DNA from: Imbricaverruca yamaguchii
Lineage: Eukaryota; Arthropoda; Thecostraca; Neoverrucidae
DNA: 64,000 bases
Direction of reading: 5' to 3'
Assembly (NCBI GenBank): GCA_034440575.1
Contig: JAOTOL010001624.1
Location: 2,521,501 to 2,585,500 of the forward strand
This document shows, one piece after another, positions 47,044-59,762 of the stretch. The position numbers were made by a program, and so were the translations under genes. Below the pieces are notes generated by a model, which was not told the origin of the DNA, searched no databases, and saw only the letters and a program-made list of their open reading frames with translations. The stretch's first letter is position 1, and the number at the start of each line of letters is the position of its first letter.

Positions 47044-48144
47044 TAGTAGAACAAATTTGGTCAACTGGAATGTTGTCAAAAATGCAAATGACTGTCATGC
47101 GATTGATGTCACTTTACATGTTACTCCTTAAACATCCCGAAATCTACTGTTTGGCATTGTGAGCAATCGGGTTGGCAGCCCGGTTCCAGTAACTGGAGCA
47201 GATAATGACCTGCTAAAGTGCTCCTATATAGTTGACCTGAGGTCAAATGGCGGATCTGGCATCTGTATTGCATCATTGGTAATGCCCAAAACATCATTAA
47301 TGCAAATTTTGGAGCTTTTAAACATGATCACAGCGATCCATAACATTGACAAGCTAATCCACGCAAAACCAGAACATTTTGATATTTTGACCTCATTTGA
47401 CCTTGAAGATATTGAACTAAGGTCATGAAATTTGCACACAATAGAGTTCACTATCGTGCCCATCCACCCTACGAATATCGTTGCTCTAGCCTCGGTAGGA
47501 GCCGAAATCTTAGGGGCGCGGAATCCGCCCCCTCCAGTGCGCGTAATTTTCCGAGGCCCTCCAGGGCGCGTGTTAAGACGGTGGCAAGCCAAGTTTCAAG
47601 CTGTTCAAATATCTTCCAAGGAAGCACGTGTGGCACTACCATCAGGTGGAGTGGGAATATATACCCAGTAGGTTTCTGAAGCCGCAATGCCGGAATTCCG
47701 CATATATTACGTGGTCAAGAACAAAGCAAACCTTGGCATACTGTAAGTAGTCACAATTGATACATATATGATATAGATACATATGTATATATGGTAGTTT
47801 CTAACGTTGCACAATATGCCGAATTTTGGTCAAGATGTCGACATTTAATCCATGCGGCCAGAACTTGGCATCTGATATGGTCGGGACCACCGTTCTTCAG
47901 ACCATGTCTTGGACTTGACCAATGGACTGCATTGGGTGAGTGAAATTGGCTCGGTTTCATGTACTACGTTTCGTCCACTGGGCATCATCCGGAAGAGCTT
48001 GAAGCGCAAAGGAGGCGGAGAGGAGTTTCAGCGCACTCCGTCTCAAGATGTGGCCGAGTAACAGCCATGGCGCAGAAACGCCTACACAGTGTGGCAGTGC
48101 TCCCCGTGTATCGTGAAAGAGTGAGACGGGTGCGTCCAGGAAAT
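47044..48144. other. No gene; possible inverted end fragment of the 360 bp repeat
   Basis: At 47557-47576 the reverse complement reads TTAACACGCGCCCTGGAGGG, identical to the left end of the repeat at 33245. Next to it lies a GC-rich phrase with GGGGGCGGATTCCGC on the minus strand. GACCT and AGGTCA motifs are frequent between 47230 and 47430. Confidence 0.5.
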
Positions 48145-48478
48145 GCCGCTCCGGTAGCTCAGTTGGTTAGAGCGCTGGCCTGCACTGGTCTCCCCTGTAC
48201 TGGCAACACAGGGTTCGAGTCGCTTCGCGCGCTCGCATTTAGCCCCCGGCCGGGAGTGTCAGTCGGCAGCTGGCCCGATAAGGCCGGGGACGAGCTACCG
48301 GGCGGCCGTGTCGGTGCATTGGCGGCACGTTAAACTTTCGGCCTAAATTCTGCCGTTGAGCTGGAGTTCATGGATCGGGTGGTGGGGCCAGGGTTCACGC
48401 AACAAGCTCTGCTTAGCAATAGAACACTGGCTCCTCAAGCCACCCCAACAAGAACTCGGATTAATTTTTTTTTAATGC
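48145..48478 (+). mobile_element. tRNA-derived SINE (family B), copy 1
   Basis: Box A TAGCTCAGTTGG at 48155-48166 and box B GGTTCGAGTC at 48212-48221 form a Pol III promoter. A body of about 250 bp follows (TTTAGCCCCCGGCCGGGAG, GTTAAACTTTCGGCC, GTGGTGGGGCCAGGGTTCAC, CTTAGCAATAGAACACTGG) and a 3' end AACTCGGATTAATTTTTTTT. Three further copies are in this window. Confidence 0.93.
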
Positions 48479-49635
48479 GGGGGTGTATTTCGTACCGCCG
48501 AACAATGGTCGCCCTACAAAGTCATGTGCGCGCACGAGTCAAAGTCCGGTCCCTGAAGCCCAACTAATTAACTAATTTACGAGGGCCGCCGTAAGACGCT
48601 CGACAAGTTCAAAGGGCAGATGCTAAGTCAGCCAGGCTCAGCACAGACTTAAATCTTGCACGTTTGCGGCTCCATTTATGACCTCTTGTGTGACGGTCAG
48701 TGATTCATCTTGCATTGGTGTAATTTGTCATTGGCATGGTCAAGCGTTGTGATGATTCTGGTTTTTTATTTTGCCGGAAGCTTGGACATCTTCGTCGACT
48801 CTGCGACGTGATGCCGTTTTGTCGTGCAACTTCAGTCGTCGGCAGGAAGGAATCTTCATTCCTTGCCAATATCAATTGCTTTCGTGGGCGCATTCCACAA
48901 GCGGAAGACTTGATCATGGGCCACAGTGTCACAAAACGTATTTTTTTGTACCGATGCAAAGGTCTTCTTCCCGCTCGATTACGGTCGATTGCGAAGGTAC
49001 GGCAGACTTCCTGTCGATGGTAGATTTTCTCCAGCTAACAGCATGCCATCGACTAGAGTTGAAAGAAATCCAGAAACATGTGAATGCAGTCTCACCACAG
49101 CTCAGACACATAGAGCGAAATACACGACCTGGTCGCCCACGCGTGCATTAACCAAAGCAAACGCGCAGGCAGTTCCAGGTAGCCCCAGTGCTGAGAACAC
49201 GGGCTCAATTATTGCAGCTCGATAACGGCCGTATTAACAATAATTATACTTCGGCCGAACTACGAAACCGAACTTCTCATGCACTGAGTCATTTCCGTTA
49301 CCAGTCGACAATTGTAGTCAATTCTAGACTCGCACACGTCCCTTCTGTTAACTGTTATCTTCGATCCGATGCAGTGTTCAAATGGATCCGGGTGAGCCCT
49401 GCGTGCTATGGGCCCGGGTGAGCTCTATTGGCTATGGGCCCTATGGGTTGCCTATATAAGGGGTACGGCCGGGCACAAATTTGACATTCATGGACGAGCC
49501 TTAGCCGAACGGTACCTGCTTCTCAATGCTGCTGTTTTACTTTAATGTTTCGTTTAAATTGAGCGCTGAAACAACTTGTTCCTAAACAATAATATATACT
49601 CAAATAGGTAACAATATAAAGAAAATAGTCAAAAT
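48479..49635. other. No recognised gene
   Basis: Several open frames without a domain. TATATAAG at 49453-49460 is TATA-like but lacks a good initiator. The frame near 49310-49420 contains YLRSDAV, which faintly recalls the end of some LTR-element integrases; not called. Confidence 0.45.
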
Positions 49636-49945
49636 ACTTCCTGGGGCGGCATTATGAACTATGGTTCTATTGCTAAGCAGAGCTTGTTGCGTGAACTCTG
49701 GCCCCACCACAACATCCATTAATTCCAGTTCAACGGCAGAACGTTGACCGAGAGCTCAACGTGTCGACAACGTACCGACAGGGCCGGCCCCGGTATATTG
49801 TTCCCAGCCGTATTGGGCCAGCTATCAAGTGACCTTCTGAGCCGGGTGCTAAATGCGAGCGGGCGAAGCGACTCGAACCCTGTCTTGGTAGGACAGGGAA
49901 GATCAGTGCAGGCCAGCGCTCTAACCAGCTGAGCTACCGGTGCGG
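49636..49945 (-). mobile_element. tRNA-derived SINE (family B), copy 2
   Basis: Read on the minus strand from 49945: GGTAGCTCAGCTGGTTAGAG, box B GGGTTCGAGTCGC, then TTTAGCACCCGGC and the CTTAGCAATAGAACC block. It is clearly more diverged than copies 1 and 3. Confidence 0.9.
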
Positions 49946-52900
49946 TTAATAGCCTACAATAACACCTTATTCAATTTGAATAGCATACAAGACAAACGCA
50001 GCAGGATACTAAATACTAAATACTACTGATACTAAAATGGCTTGGACAGCCCATGGTACAAACTGCAATCCGTTCATCCAATGTAATGTAATTCTTGTAT
50101 GCTATAGTGTATGTAATTGTCGACATGACTTGTAATGCATACAACCTGGTAGTTGCTCAGTTTAGTTCTGGGAAAATAACTACATGGTTCTAGAAGGTGA
50201 GTATAGTTTGCAGATGAACATGGTGGCCATTTCTGCTTTTATTTAATGTCGCAGCTGTTGTTGTTATCTTTGTCTTACTTAATTCCTAGGTATTAGTTTG
50301 TTCATAGCAAGCTTTGTATCTGCTCATGCACCATATGGAAGCGTATTGTTGGGAGACGAGGTGGAGAAGATGACTGAACATGTGATCTGAAGTGAAAATG
50401 TGTGCTTCAGCAAAATGCGGTGCTGCTAACACAGCTTGTAATCCACATCTTACATAAAATACCAATTTGATTTCTTAATTGTATCTTGTTAGTTAAAGTA
50501 GTGTTTATTCGTCATGATCTGGTTGCTGTTTATTGCTGCAGCCAATCAGGTTTTAGCTATATTTAATTTATCGAACTGGATGTGATACTTGATGGACATA
50601 TCCGTCCAGTGCAGATATGGGTGCGGATTGGATTCGATTGACGGACAACGGATTCCGATTGGAGAATATTTGAAAAGTGCAACCTGCGTTGTGATGTAAT
50701 CTCTACCACTCCCTTTTCACATTATCTGGTTCACTCTTCTCATGGAAGTCCAGAGTCGCGAAGAAGTTGCGAGTTAAGTTAGAGTTGCATTTGCGAATTG
50801 CGGTTGTAGCTTAAAGACTGAGACGTTGAACCAATTGCTTTCTTATATTATTTTCCGTTTTTATTTTAATGAATGGCGGCATCGAGCGACCTATAAATCG
50901 CGCCCTAAATGGGCTCCGCACTCCCCGATGGTCATCGTTCAGGGCCAAAAGCTGGCATCAGCCATATTGCGTTGAGCATGGAGCAAATGTTTGAAGTATG
51001 GCGTGCGTCTTCTTCGGCGCAGACGTTTCGTCGGCGGCGGTATAACGTGGCATGTGGCAAACTCCGCTGCAAGTTGCGCACTTGACTCGACTAGACGCCG
51101 GATTCCGCGTTTCGTGGAAGGCGGGCGGGCCGGGCGGTGGCGGGACGGCGACATGGGACGCTGTTGAGGGCTCGTCGCGCATTATCGGGTGACATCTGAC
51201 GGCGGCGGCCGCTAACTCAGCTGTCCCGTTGTTATGACAACTGTGCGGACGGTCTGCGTCGCCGGATCCGGCGACCGGTCGCGTGCGTCCCCGGGGCGGA
51301 TCGGCACGTCCGGCGACGTCGAGAGGCTCGCGGGATCGCCGGATCGCCGGATCTGCGACCTCCCGGGAGTTCCACGGAGCTGTCCTGGCGACTGAGTGAT
51401 GACTGTGGAGTCGCCGGAATCTGCACTCGCTCACCAACCGGGGCGAAGATGGGAGGATCAGAACAGACGGGAGATGAGCGTGAGCGAGGTAGAACGAAAA
51501 AGGAAGAGAGAATAAGAGGCTGAGAAGACAGAGCGATATATAGGTGGAGATGGAGAGAAAGAGAGACGACACGGTACAGGCAGACGAAAGCAGGACAGAA
51601 GTGAAAATTGGCAATGTGTGGGTGTGCGTGTGGTGGGAGACTCACACGTCGAGAGACGGGAAGCGGAGGCAGAAAGACACGGAGAAGGAACACCGAAATG
51701 CAAACAGACAAAGAGACAGGGGGAGACGACGATGATGGGAGCAGATCCGTCGCGCCCCGTCACGCTGCTGGCGCCAGGCCGCTGTGGGTGGTCGGCGGGG
51801 GGGGGGTGACGTGGGGCCCACCTCCCTGCAGTCAACACACGGTACATTTACGCCAGCCCAGCCTGTCTGGCCGACCTCAGCCACGATCTGTCGCACAACA
51901 TCCCGACAGGTCGGCAACGCTGCCGTCGTCTGAGAGCAATCCTACTATATGATCAACATGGTCGTTGCGCCCTAAACCCCCTTGGAGCAACCCTTAACCA
52001 GTTAGAGAGCATTGGTGCATACGTCCCGACACTGAATAATACCGAAACCGCCTCGGGGTGAACAATTCCGTTTTCTTTTGGCATGGAAGTGCAGAATTAT
52101 CTGCCGAAGGTTATAATCTCGGTTGAAATCCGCACAATGTAAAAAAGACATAAAGCGTGCTGGGAATTGCCCCCCCCCCCCCCCCCCAGTATAGGGGGAA
52201 GATGGGTTGATGCAACTGTCTGCCCTAGCACTTTTCGTGGATAGCTTCCGAACCGCTCGACAGAACTCCCTGAGGAACTCCCAGCACCCTCTGAGGCGCC
52301 TTCCTCGCAACTTCGGAAAGAAAGAAGTGTAAGGTCATGTGAGGTCACGGAGCAATGCTGTCATAAAGGATAACAATGCCGACAATTGTTGAAGAAATCG
52401 CGGATCATCGCATCCTGACTGACATTTTGACATAAATCGACAAATTGTGTGCCACTTCAGGCTAATAGGTGTCTGGATTGACATTCAAACGTCATCCCTT
52501 ACCTTTGCGAGGTCATTCAAGATCACTGACTAAGATTGACCTCCAATAACCTTGTTCGTGCCACGAATAATCTGGGAAAGGAGAGGGCTTAGATCCTGAA
52601 TTCGAATGAACCATCTATTGATCTCCTACTCGTCTATTAGCGATTCGGTCTTCGCGAGCCATGTGCCTGGGAGTGCAATGCATTCAAGGAATTTCAAATG
52701 CGGCAAAACTAACACTAACCCATTCGTTAGTAGTGGGATTAAGTTTGCTATTCAGTTCAACTTTACTCCGTAGGTGCTCCAATGTCCAGCATCTTTTCTA
52801 TTATCCGTGGATGCATCATAAGTGACCTGGGTAATCTCGTGGCAATACCCCGCCCCATATATGATTTGTGTAAAGACTGTAGTGAGATTCCAGGACAAGC

Positions 52901-53390
52901 CACCAGGGTATCGCAACGCACCGCAATCCCTTTAGTTTTAACCAGAATGGGTGATATGGTTATTGATGGCGATTCTGATATTTTTAGCCTTCTAGGTTTC
53001 AAGGGTCATGAGTTACAGGTCATCGAAATTTTGAGGTCACGGAGAAAGTGCATGTGGAAAATAATCTTCATCTTAATGGTAGAAGTTAGCGTATCAATCA
53101 TATACATCATTTGAAAGAGGAAGACCTATGCAACGCAATACAAATAGTTGTGATTTGGTGAGGTCAACTTTAGGTCATGTGAATCTTGTGGCATTTTATT
53201 GACCTCGTGACCTTTTGAAGAAAAAATATATGCTGATCGGCATTGTGTTGATAACACGATGATGATGATAACACGATGAAGACCCTCCTATGTGCATGAT
53301 CTTCCAAGGTTCAACACAGCACTATTCGAGGCAGGGTCACGCGTGTCAGTTACGGCTGCGGCGCACACGATGGTCAACATCCGCAGCTAT
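49946..53390. other. No recognised gene
   Basis: 51100-51400 is CpG-rich; 51480-51740 is an imperfect GA-rich stretch; a C17-type homopolymer lies at about 52170-52188. From 52320 to 53220 AGGTCA and TGACCT motifs are unusually frequent. No exon is supported. Confidence 0.5.
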
Positions 53391-53935
53391 ACCGTCAGCT
53401 CTACCACCATGCCCTCTTTCCTTCTATACCGTCAGCTCTACCACCATGCCCTCTTTCCTTCTATACTGTCAGCTCTACCACCATGCTCTCTTTCCTTCTA
53501 TACCGTCAGCTCTACCACCATGCCCTCTTTCCTTCTATACCGTCAGTTCTACCCATGCCCTTTTATACCGTCAGCTCTACCACCATGCTCTCTTTCCTTC
53601 TATACTGTCAGCTCTACCACCATGCCCTCTTTCCTTCTATACCGTCAGCTCTACCACCATGCTCTCTTTCCTTCTATACTGTCAGCTCTACCACCATGCT
53701 CTCTTTCCTTCTATACCGTCAGCTCTACCACCATGCCCTCTTTCCTTCTATACCGTCAGTTCTACCACCATGCTCTCTTTCCTTCTATACTGTCAGCTCT
53801 ACCACCATGCCCTCTTTCCTTCTATACCGTCAGCTCTACCACCATGCCCTCTTTCCTTCTATACCGTCAGCTCTACCACCATGCCCTCTTTCCTTCTATA
53901 CCGTCAGCTCTACCACCATGCCCTCTTTCCTTCTA
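53391..53935. repeat. 37 bp minisatellite, about 15 copies
   Basis: ACCGTCAGCTCTACCACCAT followed by GCCCTCTTTCCTTCTAT recurs every 37 bp (53401, 53438 and so on), with few substitutions and one shortened unit near 53545-53570. The period is not a multiple of three, so the frame rotates through three peptide repeats. Confidence 0.97.
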
Positions 53936-55494
53936 GCGTCGCAACGCGTTGAAGTATCTCTATGCTCTTTAAGAGAAAATATTAACGTATCCGAACTACC
54001 GGTTGATCGGCCACATTACATATGTGTGATGCTGGAACATATAAAGCTTAATCTTGGCGCTGAGAAGCGACTCACAGTTTTCAAGGAATGCTCAAGTGTT
54101 GCTATGTACCCATGTAATGGCCGTTGGAGGCTGACACGATTGGCCGCACGCATAGCTGACCCACCAATGTCATGGCATGTGTTTTGTAGTGCGCTGTTGC
54201 CAAAACAAAATCCACCAACATCTGGTTCTCCAATTTTTCTGGTTACTACAAACATTTCAAAGCTATGATTCTTTTTATAATTCCAGAGGCAACCACCAGA
54301 GAAGAATTGCGCTTTCTCCAATTCTGAAGGCATCTGCCGTATGCAGGGGAATCACCGCAGACTTGAACGCTGCCACTGCAGCCGCGTTTTGTGTTTGGGG
54401 GGTTAGACCAAGTAAAATATGTGATATTGATCGTTGGTGCATAGCGCTAACGGATGAAGGCTGCATTGGGAGTTAACGCAGTGAAAACTTTGAGCCGCAT
54501 CCTGGATGACGAATGAAAAACAAATTCGAAGAACATAGCGCGCCTACTACTGTCAGAGATAGTCACGCAGCTACTTAAAATGCTGCGATTGTGCCAGGGC
54601 GACATGAGAGTCCCGTCGGCGACCAGCACACAATGGTGAGGCTCATGCTCGCGAAGATTGAAAACCTGATGGCAGGGCTGTTATGTCCCTCCTAAAAGGC
54701 AGTGCACAATTCACGAAGATTGCTTAAAAGTAGCTTTGAGTAGCTAGAAACTGTTGTACTGCGCATGCGGTCTGTGTCTCGAAGGTCTTTAGCATCGACA
54801 CGCCAGAGCAGAGCCTACCAATGTCGTCGGACTCGTCAAAGTGAGCCACTTCCCTGTTCAATTAGACGTGCGTGGCTGCGGCGGTTTCTGCCAACATCTC
54901 CCAAAAAAAAACTTCATAAAATGGTGGAGGCAGAGGGACGATAACTCCTGGCCCACGATTCAATAGGTCCCAGACACGCGAGAAAAACAGACCGCCTCAG
55001 TTCCTGCCAGATACAAGACACTGTGGACAAGACACTGTAAAGCGTATTACCGCATAACCGTATAAGACTCATACTCTACAAGACACCGTAAACCGTAATT
55101 TCGTTAACATAACAAACAAGTTATACAAATGTGACATATGTAATCTTGTATAGCACGTTGGTGGCCTTCTTGTTTTCTCCGAAAAAGTGCTCCCAAACAC
55201 TCCCACGTCCAATAGCTTCTATAATGCACTCCTTAGGCTTCAGTTTGCGGGCAGGTCGCTGGCCCATTTGTGATCGCCGTCACCGCTCATTCAATTAAGC
55301 CTGATATAATCGTGATCTATCAGCAAAGGACTTTAAAATGAGACACATGGCCATATCGCCCACTTCTGCAACAAACACAAATCCATCATATCGAGGTCAG
55401 GTCACCGACACACACGTGATCCTTTCGACAACCGGCACTGCAGGCCCCCAACGGAGCACTTGGCAATAGCGGCATCGTGATCGGCCGAGTAGCT
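53936..55494. other. No recognised gene
   Basis: Ordinary sequence with short open frames lacking any domain. Confidence 0.55.
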
Positions 55495-55572
55495 CTTAAA
55501 TGGCATTAACATCGGCCATGTTCCTGGTCGCTTTAAATGGCATTAACATCGGCTATGTTCCTGGTCACGTAA
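55495..55572. repeat. 37 bp duplication
   Basis: TTAAATGGCATTAACATCGG followed by C(C/T)ATGTTCCTGGTC occurs twice in tandem (TGGCATTAAC at 55501 and 55538). Confidence 0.9.
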
Positions 55573-56188
55573 AATACCCATATTTGGAGCACCTGTCAGG
55601 ACCTGACATTAAGACCTCTGTGACTCATTACAGATTCGGCTTTACAAGAAAATCGACACGTTTCCAGATAGGCAATATATTGGGTATTAATCAGCTAAAA
55701 ACATAAAATATTAAATCAGAACCTTTCAAATGTCACGAGGGCAATGAAATGTTTAGTTTTTGACTTCACAAAAGCACGCTTATTTTATTGCATTGGGCAG
55801 GTCTTCCGCTTTCAAGTGATATATATATGCTTGGTAAGCGAATTGTTATCACACAAAAAAATCGGTATGAACTTTCTCTGCAACCTCAAAATGTTCCCAG
55901 CCTGTATCTTGTGACCCATTTTCTGTAATCTTGGCCATAAATAACCCAGTACGCCAGCTTTTGTAACTCAAAATCAGGGTCTATGTGGTGAGCAATCTGA
56001 GTTCCACCTTGGTGGTTTGTTGTGATTTGATAGTGTTCGCACCATGCCTGCCTCCGCCCTGTCGTGTCGTGGTATTGCCCTTCAGCTATCTTGCCTTCCA
56101 TGCCCCAGCGTCGCTCTGCTTGTCTCATTCTTCCGCAGATCTTACTATGCTCTCCGCTTTGCGTTGCACGCGGTCTTTTTTTTCTCTT
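55573..56188. other. No recognised gene
   Basis: A minus-strand open frame from within the SINE to 55886 contains GRRQAWCEHY, which very loosely recalls LINE linker sequence. It is not enough for a call. Confidence 0.45.
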
Positions 56189-56518
56189 TTTCAATAAATT
56201 TGATCCGAATTGTTGCTGGGGTGGCTTGAGGAACCAGGGTTCTATTGCTAAGCAGAGCTTGCTGTGTGAACCCTGGCCCCACCACCCGATCCACGAACTC
56301 CAGCTCAACGGCAGAATTTAGACCGAAAGTTTAGCGTGCCGCCAATGCACCGACACGGCCGCCCGGTAGCTGGTCCCGGCCTTATCGGGCCAGCTGCCAA
56401 CTGACACTCCAGGCCGGGGGCTAAATGCGAGCGCGCGGAGCGACTCGAACCCTGTGTTGCCAGTATAGGGGAGACCAGTGCAGGTCAGCGCTCTAACCAA
56501 CTGAGCTACCGGGGCGGT
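56189..56518 (-). mobile_element. tRNA-derived SINE (family B), copy 3
   Basis: Read on the minus strand from 56518: CCCCGGTAGCTCAGTTGGTT, box B GGGTTCGAGTCGC, the body blocks of copy 1 almost unchanged, and a tail ATTCGGATCAAATTTATTG. It is the closest relative of copy 1. Confidence 0.93.
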
Positions 56519-57025
56519 CTGCTCTGTAATCTTCCTTGGCCGGCCCTGCCCTCCCTCTCTCCCAACCCCGGCCTCTGAAGTTGACCGGCCCGCTACTCAA
56601 CTGCAACGGACCGTTCCTGTCAATCGGCACTGCCGGCTCCCGACGGAGCAGAACACGCCTCCCACCCGGCAGCGCCAGATGCGCAAATTCCGCGCCGCTT
56701 TTCGCGCCGCTTTTTCGCGCTCCAGGCGAACGCCCCACGGCCTGCATTGCAACGAACTGTGGGTGGTCCCTCGTGAGGCTATTCCTGCCGCGCTCATCCT
56801 TGTTTGAGCAGACAGCGCCCGGCTGCCGCACGGGGGCGGAGGTGCGGGGGTGGACGGTGGGGGGGGGGGGTTACATTGGCGACCCGTGCTGTCAGCGGAG
56901 GTCAGCGGAGACGGCAATGGCTGGTGCGCTGCTGGGACTGTGCCAGTGTCAAGGTCGTGGACTGGGTGGCCGATGCTGCCCAGCGGCGCGATCGTTGTGC
57001 CGTCGGTGCCAATGGAGTCGTTTCC
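56519..57025. other. CpG-rich patch, possible gene 5' region
   Basis: GC-rich, with a G-rich run near 56860-56870. Overlapping open frames in several phases, none with a known domain. Confidence 0.4.
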
Positions 57026-57147
57026 ATGCGGTTCTCAGATAGTCTGCCTCCCGAGCGCACGATGTGCATGGTCGTCTCCCTGTGTGTTGGCCTGGCGGTC
57101 GCACAGTCGCCAAGTTGGCTCGGTCGTCTCGTGACTGGCAGTTCTGT
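57026..57147 (+). CDS. Weak candidate first coding exon with a signal-like peptide
   Basis: ATG codons at 57026 and 57062 share one frame. From the second it reads MCMVVSLCVGLAVAQSPSWL: a hydrophobic core ending AVA-QS, which looks like a signal peptidase site, though the usual basic N-terminus is missing from the second start. The frame runs to GTAAGT at 57148, a good 5' donor, leaving two bases of a codon (phase 2). CpG-rich sequence lies upstream. No further exon is recognised and the frame in the other phase is also open, so chance is a serious alternative. Confidence 0.22.
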
Positions 57148-57163
57148 GTAAGTGTAGAGTGTG

Positions 57164-57204
57164 TTGGGTTAGGTTATGTTAGGTTGGGTTAGGTTAGGTT
57201 AGGT
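57164..57204. repeat. Short interstitial TTAGG-type repeat
   Basis: GGTTAGGTTAGGTTAGG, preceded by GGGTTAGGTTATGTTAGG with single changes, forms about eight TTAGG-like units. TTAGG is the telomere repeat of most arthropods, but short GGTTAGGTTAGG runs also occur dispersed in arthropod intergenic DNA. Confidence 0.85.
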
Positions 57205-57245
57205 GTTCGGAGGTTCAACTCGTACGCGACGGCTCGCGTTCCAAT

Positions 57246-57497
57246 ATGGCGGCGCCGGGCGTTCGTTGCTGGCGAAATATCTGGAGAGATTCCGTCTCCC
57301 GGCTAGGTGGTCTCGTCATGGTGATCGGGACCGATTTCAGCGCACAGGTGTCGTTTACTCGCAACTGGAAGGAAACCAGCATCCGTAATGCTATTTTCAT
57401 CTCTCACCATCTATGTGAGACTCTGAAGCGAGCTTTGCCGATTGGTACGTGCGTACTGAATGTACTAAATATCCTCGGTGGCCTTCATCGATGCTAA
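57246..57497 (+). other. Unassigned open frame after an AATATGGCGGCG motif
   Basis: An 83-codon frame starting MAAPGVRCWRNIWRDSVSRL begins in CCAATATGGCGGCG, which matches the YY1-type AANATGGCGGC motif typical of animal promoters and start codons. No domain is recognised and no clear donor ends it. It may be a first exon, a leader region, or chance. Confidence 0.18.
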
Positions 57498-58790
57498 GTT
57501 CCCCACCCCCGGAGCTACCCGTTGTTCCTCTGTTGACACGCTAGTGATGCCATTGGCTGTCATAGTAGCTCCCTCAATTTCTATTTTCCCCAGTCTGTAA
57601 TCTGGGTTATTACCTTCTGAGGGAAAGAAATCCTGCATTCTGATCGGACTCGCGCATGTAATCGAATGTAATCGAAACCCTACATACGAGTGTTCTTGTC
57701 ACCATTCACAGTCACAGTCAAGCCCCGAGGAGCATTGCGTTCGCTGGGACAATGCATATATTGATGACGCGATTACTTCACCTTTCCCGTCAGTGTATAC
57801 TGCCTCAAATTGAATTCCACAGAAAGTTCAAATCATGTCAAACCGAGTCAGATCAGACGAGGTCAGGCCATCTCAGGCCATTGGTTAGCCACTCAATGTC
57901 ACGTTGGGTGACTTAGGTGACGCTAAAACCGAATTCAGATATGACTCTACTAGGGTCATCAACATTCTGCGTAAGATGGCATTGTGTAGAATATATATCA
58001 TGCTTGCCCTAACCTGCTATCCTTGGCCATGGTATGTTTTAAGCACCAATGCCTATGATATGCATCTTATCCTCTCCAGCACGAAAAAAAGAGCTCAAGT
58101 TGCATTCTCCATGCCATAAAATGAACTGAGGAAATTGACCTATCCTTGGGACAGTCACTTTGACATCAATTGCAATTTCGAAATATAAGAATTGTTCGTC
58201 GTGATAAAAGAACAGCATGATCTGAGTTTGACGTTTATTTATTGCAGCTACTCCAAATGGTGGCATTCCGAAGATTACTTGGATGAGGAGCATTACTCTC
58301 TGACCCACGCAAGGTGCATGACCTTTGGTAACCTCAACGTGAAGTTCGCACGATATATCCAGAACCGATGTATGGGAACATATTGCAGGCTTGTTGTCCC
58401 GACCATCAGTGCACCCCTCGTCTACCCAGTGCGTCGCCTCCATCCCGGCCGGGCCAGTCTACCTTGGTGTCGGCGGCGCGTGCAGAGAGGACGCGGCCAT
58501 CAGCGCGTCCTCCCTGATAGTTACTCAGCGCGCTTACAAGTGGCAAAAAGTGGACGGAAATTAGCGCCGTCAGCTGCGCCCTCCGACGGCGCTCGCAAAT
58601 AACACCGGCTGACGAACGCCGTGTCACCAGCCAATTGGATGTGTTTTCAACTGCGGATAGAACTGATATGTGCCGCGCGCAGCGCCAGACGTAATTTTCC
58701 GGCGGCAATATTTCTGGCATGAAGGCACATTTCCAGCAGTTTTATCTCGCTGTTGGCTACCTTCGAACCTCTCCAGCCTCTGTCAGCTCT
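57498..58790. other. No recognised gene
   Basis: Ordinary sequence; GTCAGATCAGACGAGGTCAG-type half-site clusters lie near 57845-57890. A GC-rich stretch at 58430-58620 shows no exon. Confidence 0.5.
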
Positions 58791-58794
58791 CTCT

Positions 58795-59114
<320 letters not shown>

Positions 59115-59116
<2 letters not shown>

Positions 59117-59430
59117 AATCGAAATTGAAGAGGCTCATCTGGTAGGTGATGCTTTACTCGTCTCGGGGAAGGGGAAGTCTTGAATTTTGGGACCTCATCT
59201 CCTATTGCACTGGTTACCTCCACCCGTCTATGGGCTTCCTCATGTTTCCTGGACCTTCTTACAACCGTCTTTTGGATTTCCTCTGATCCTGGGGACCAAC
59301 TAATTCGTCTTGAGTGCTTCCCCGTGAGTCCCGGGGGCCTCACTTCCCCTCTCAGAGGTCTCATTTGTAAGCTTAGGTCCTCCTCTGTGTTTGGGGCCCT
59401 CTGTCCATATTAAGCCATGCTCCTGCACTG
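59115..59430. other. No recognised gene
   Basis: Pyrimidine-rich unique sequence between the CT tract and a SINE. Confidence 0.55.
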
Positions 59431-59762
59431 CTGCCGCAGTAGCTCAGTTGGTTGGAGCGCTGGCCTGCACTGGTCTCCCGTGTCCTGGCAATACAGGGTT
59501 CGAGTCGCTTCACACGCTCGGATTTAGCCCCCGGCTGGGTGGGTCAGTTGGCAGCTGGCCCGATAAAGCTGGGGACGAGCTACCAGGCGGCCGTGTCGGT
59601 GCATTGATGGTACGTTAAACTTTCGGGCTGAATTCTGCCATTGGGCTGGAATTCATGGATCGGGTGGTGGGGACAGGGTTCACGAAATAAGCCTTAACAA
59701 TAGAACCCTGGTTCACAAAGTCATCCCAGCAAGAATTCGGATTAAATTTATTTAATTTTTAC
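59431..59762 (+). mobile_element. tRNA-derived SINE (family B), copy 4
   Basis: GCAGTAGCTCAGTTGGTTGG, then box B GGGTTCGAGTCGC near 59498-59510, the shared body blocks and an end GAATTCGGATTAAATTTATT. It differs from copies 1 and 3 at many CpG sites (CGCG to CACA and similar). Confidence 0.93.

Noticed and set aside
49259..49421. Possible C-terminal fragment of an LTR-element integrase (YLRSDAV)
   Set aside because: A match of a few residues only, with no supporting domain on either side.
55886..56308. LINE linker region on the minus strand (GRRQAWCEHY)
   Set aside because: The resemblance is very short and the frame begins inside a SINE.
57164..57204. Telomere
   Set aside because: Only about eight imperfect TTAGG units in the interior of the window; interstitial tract at most.
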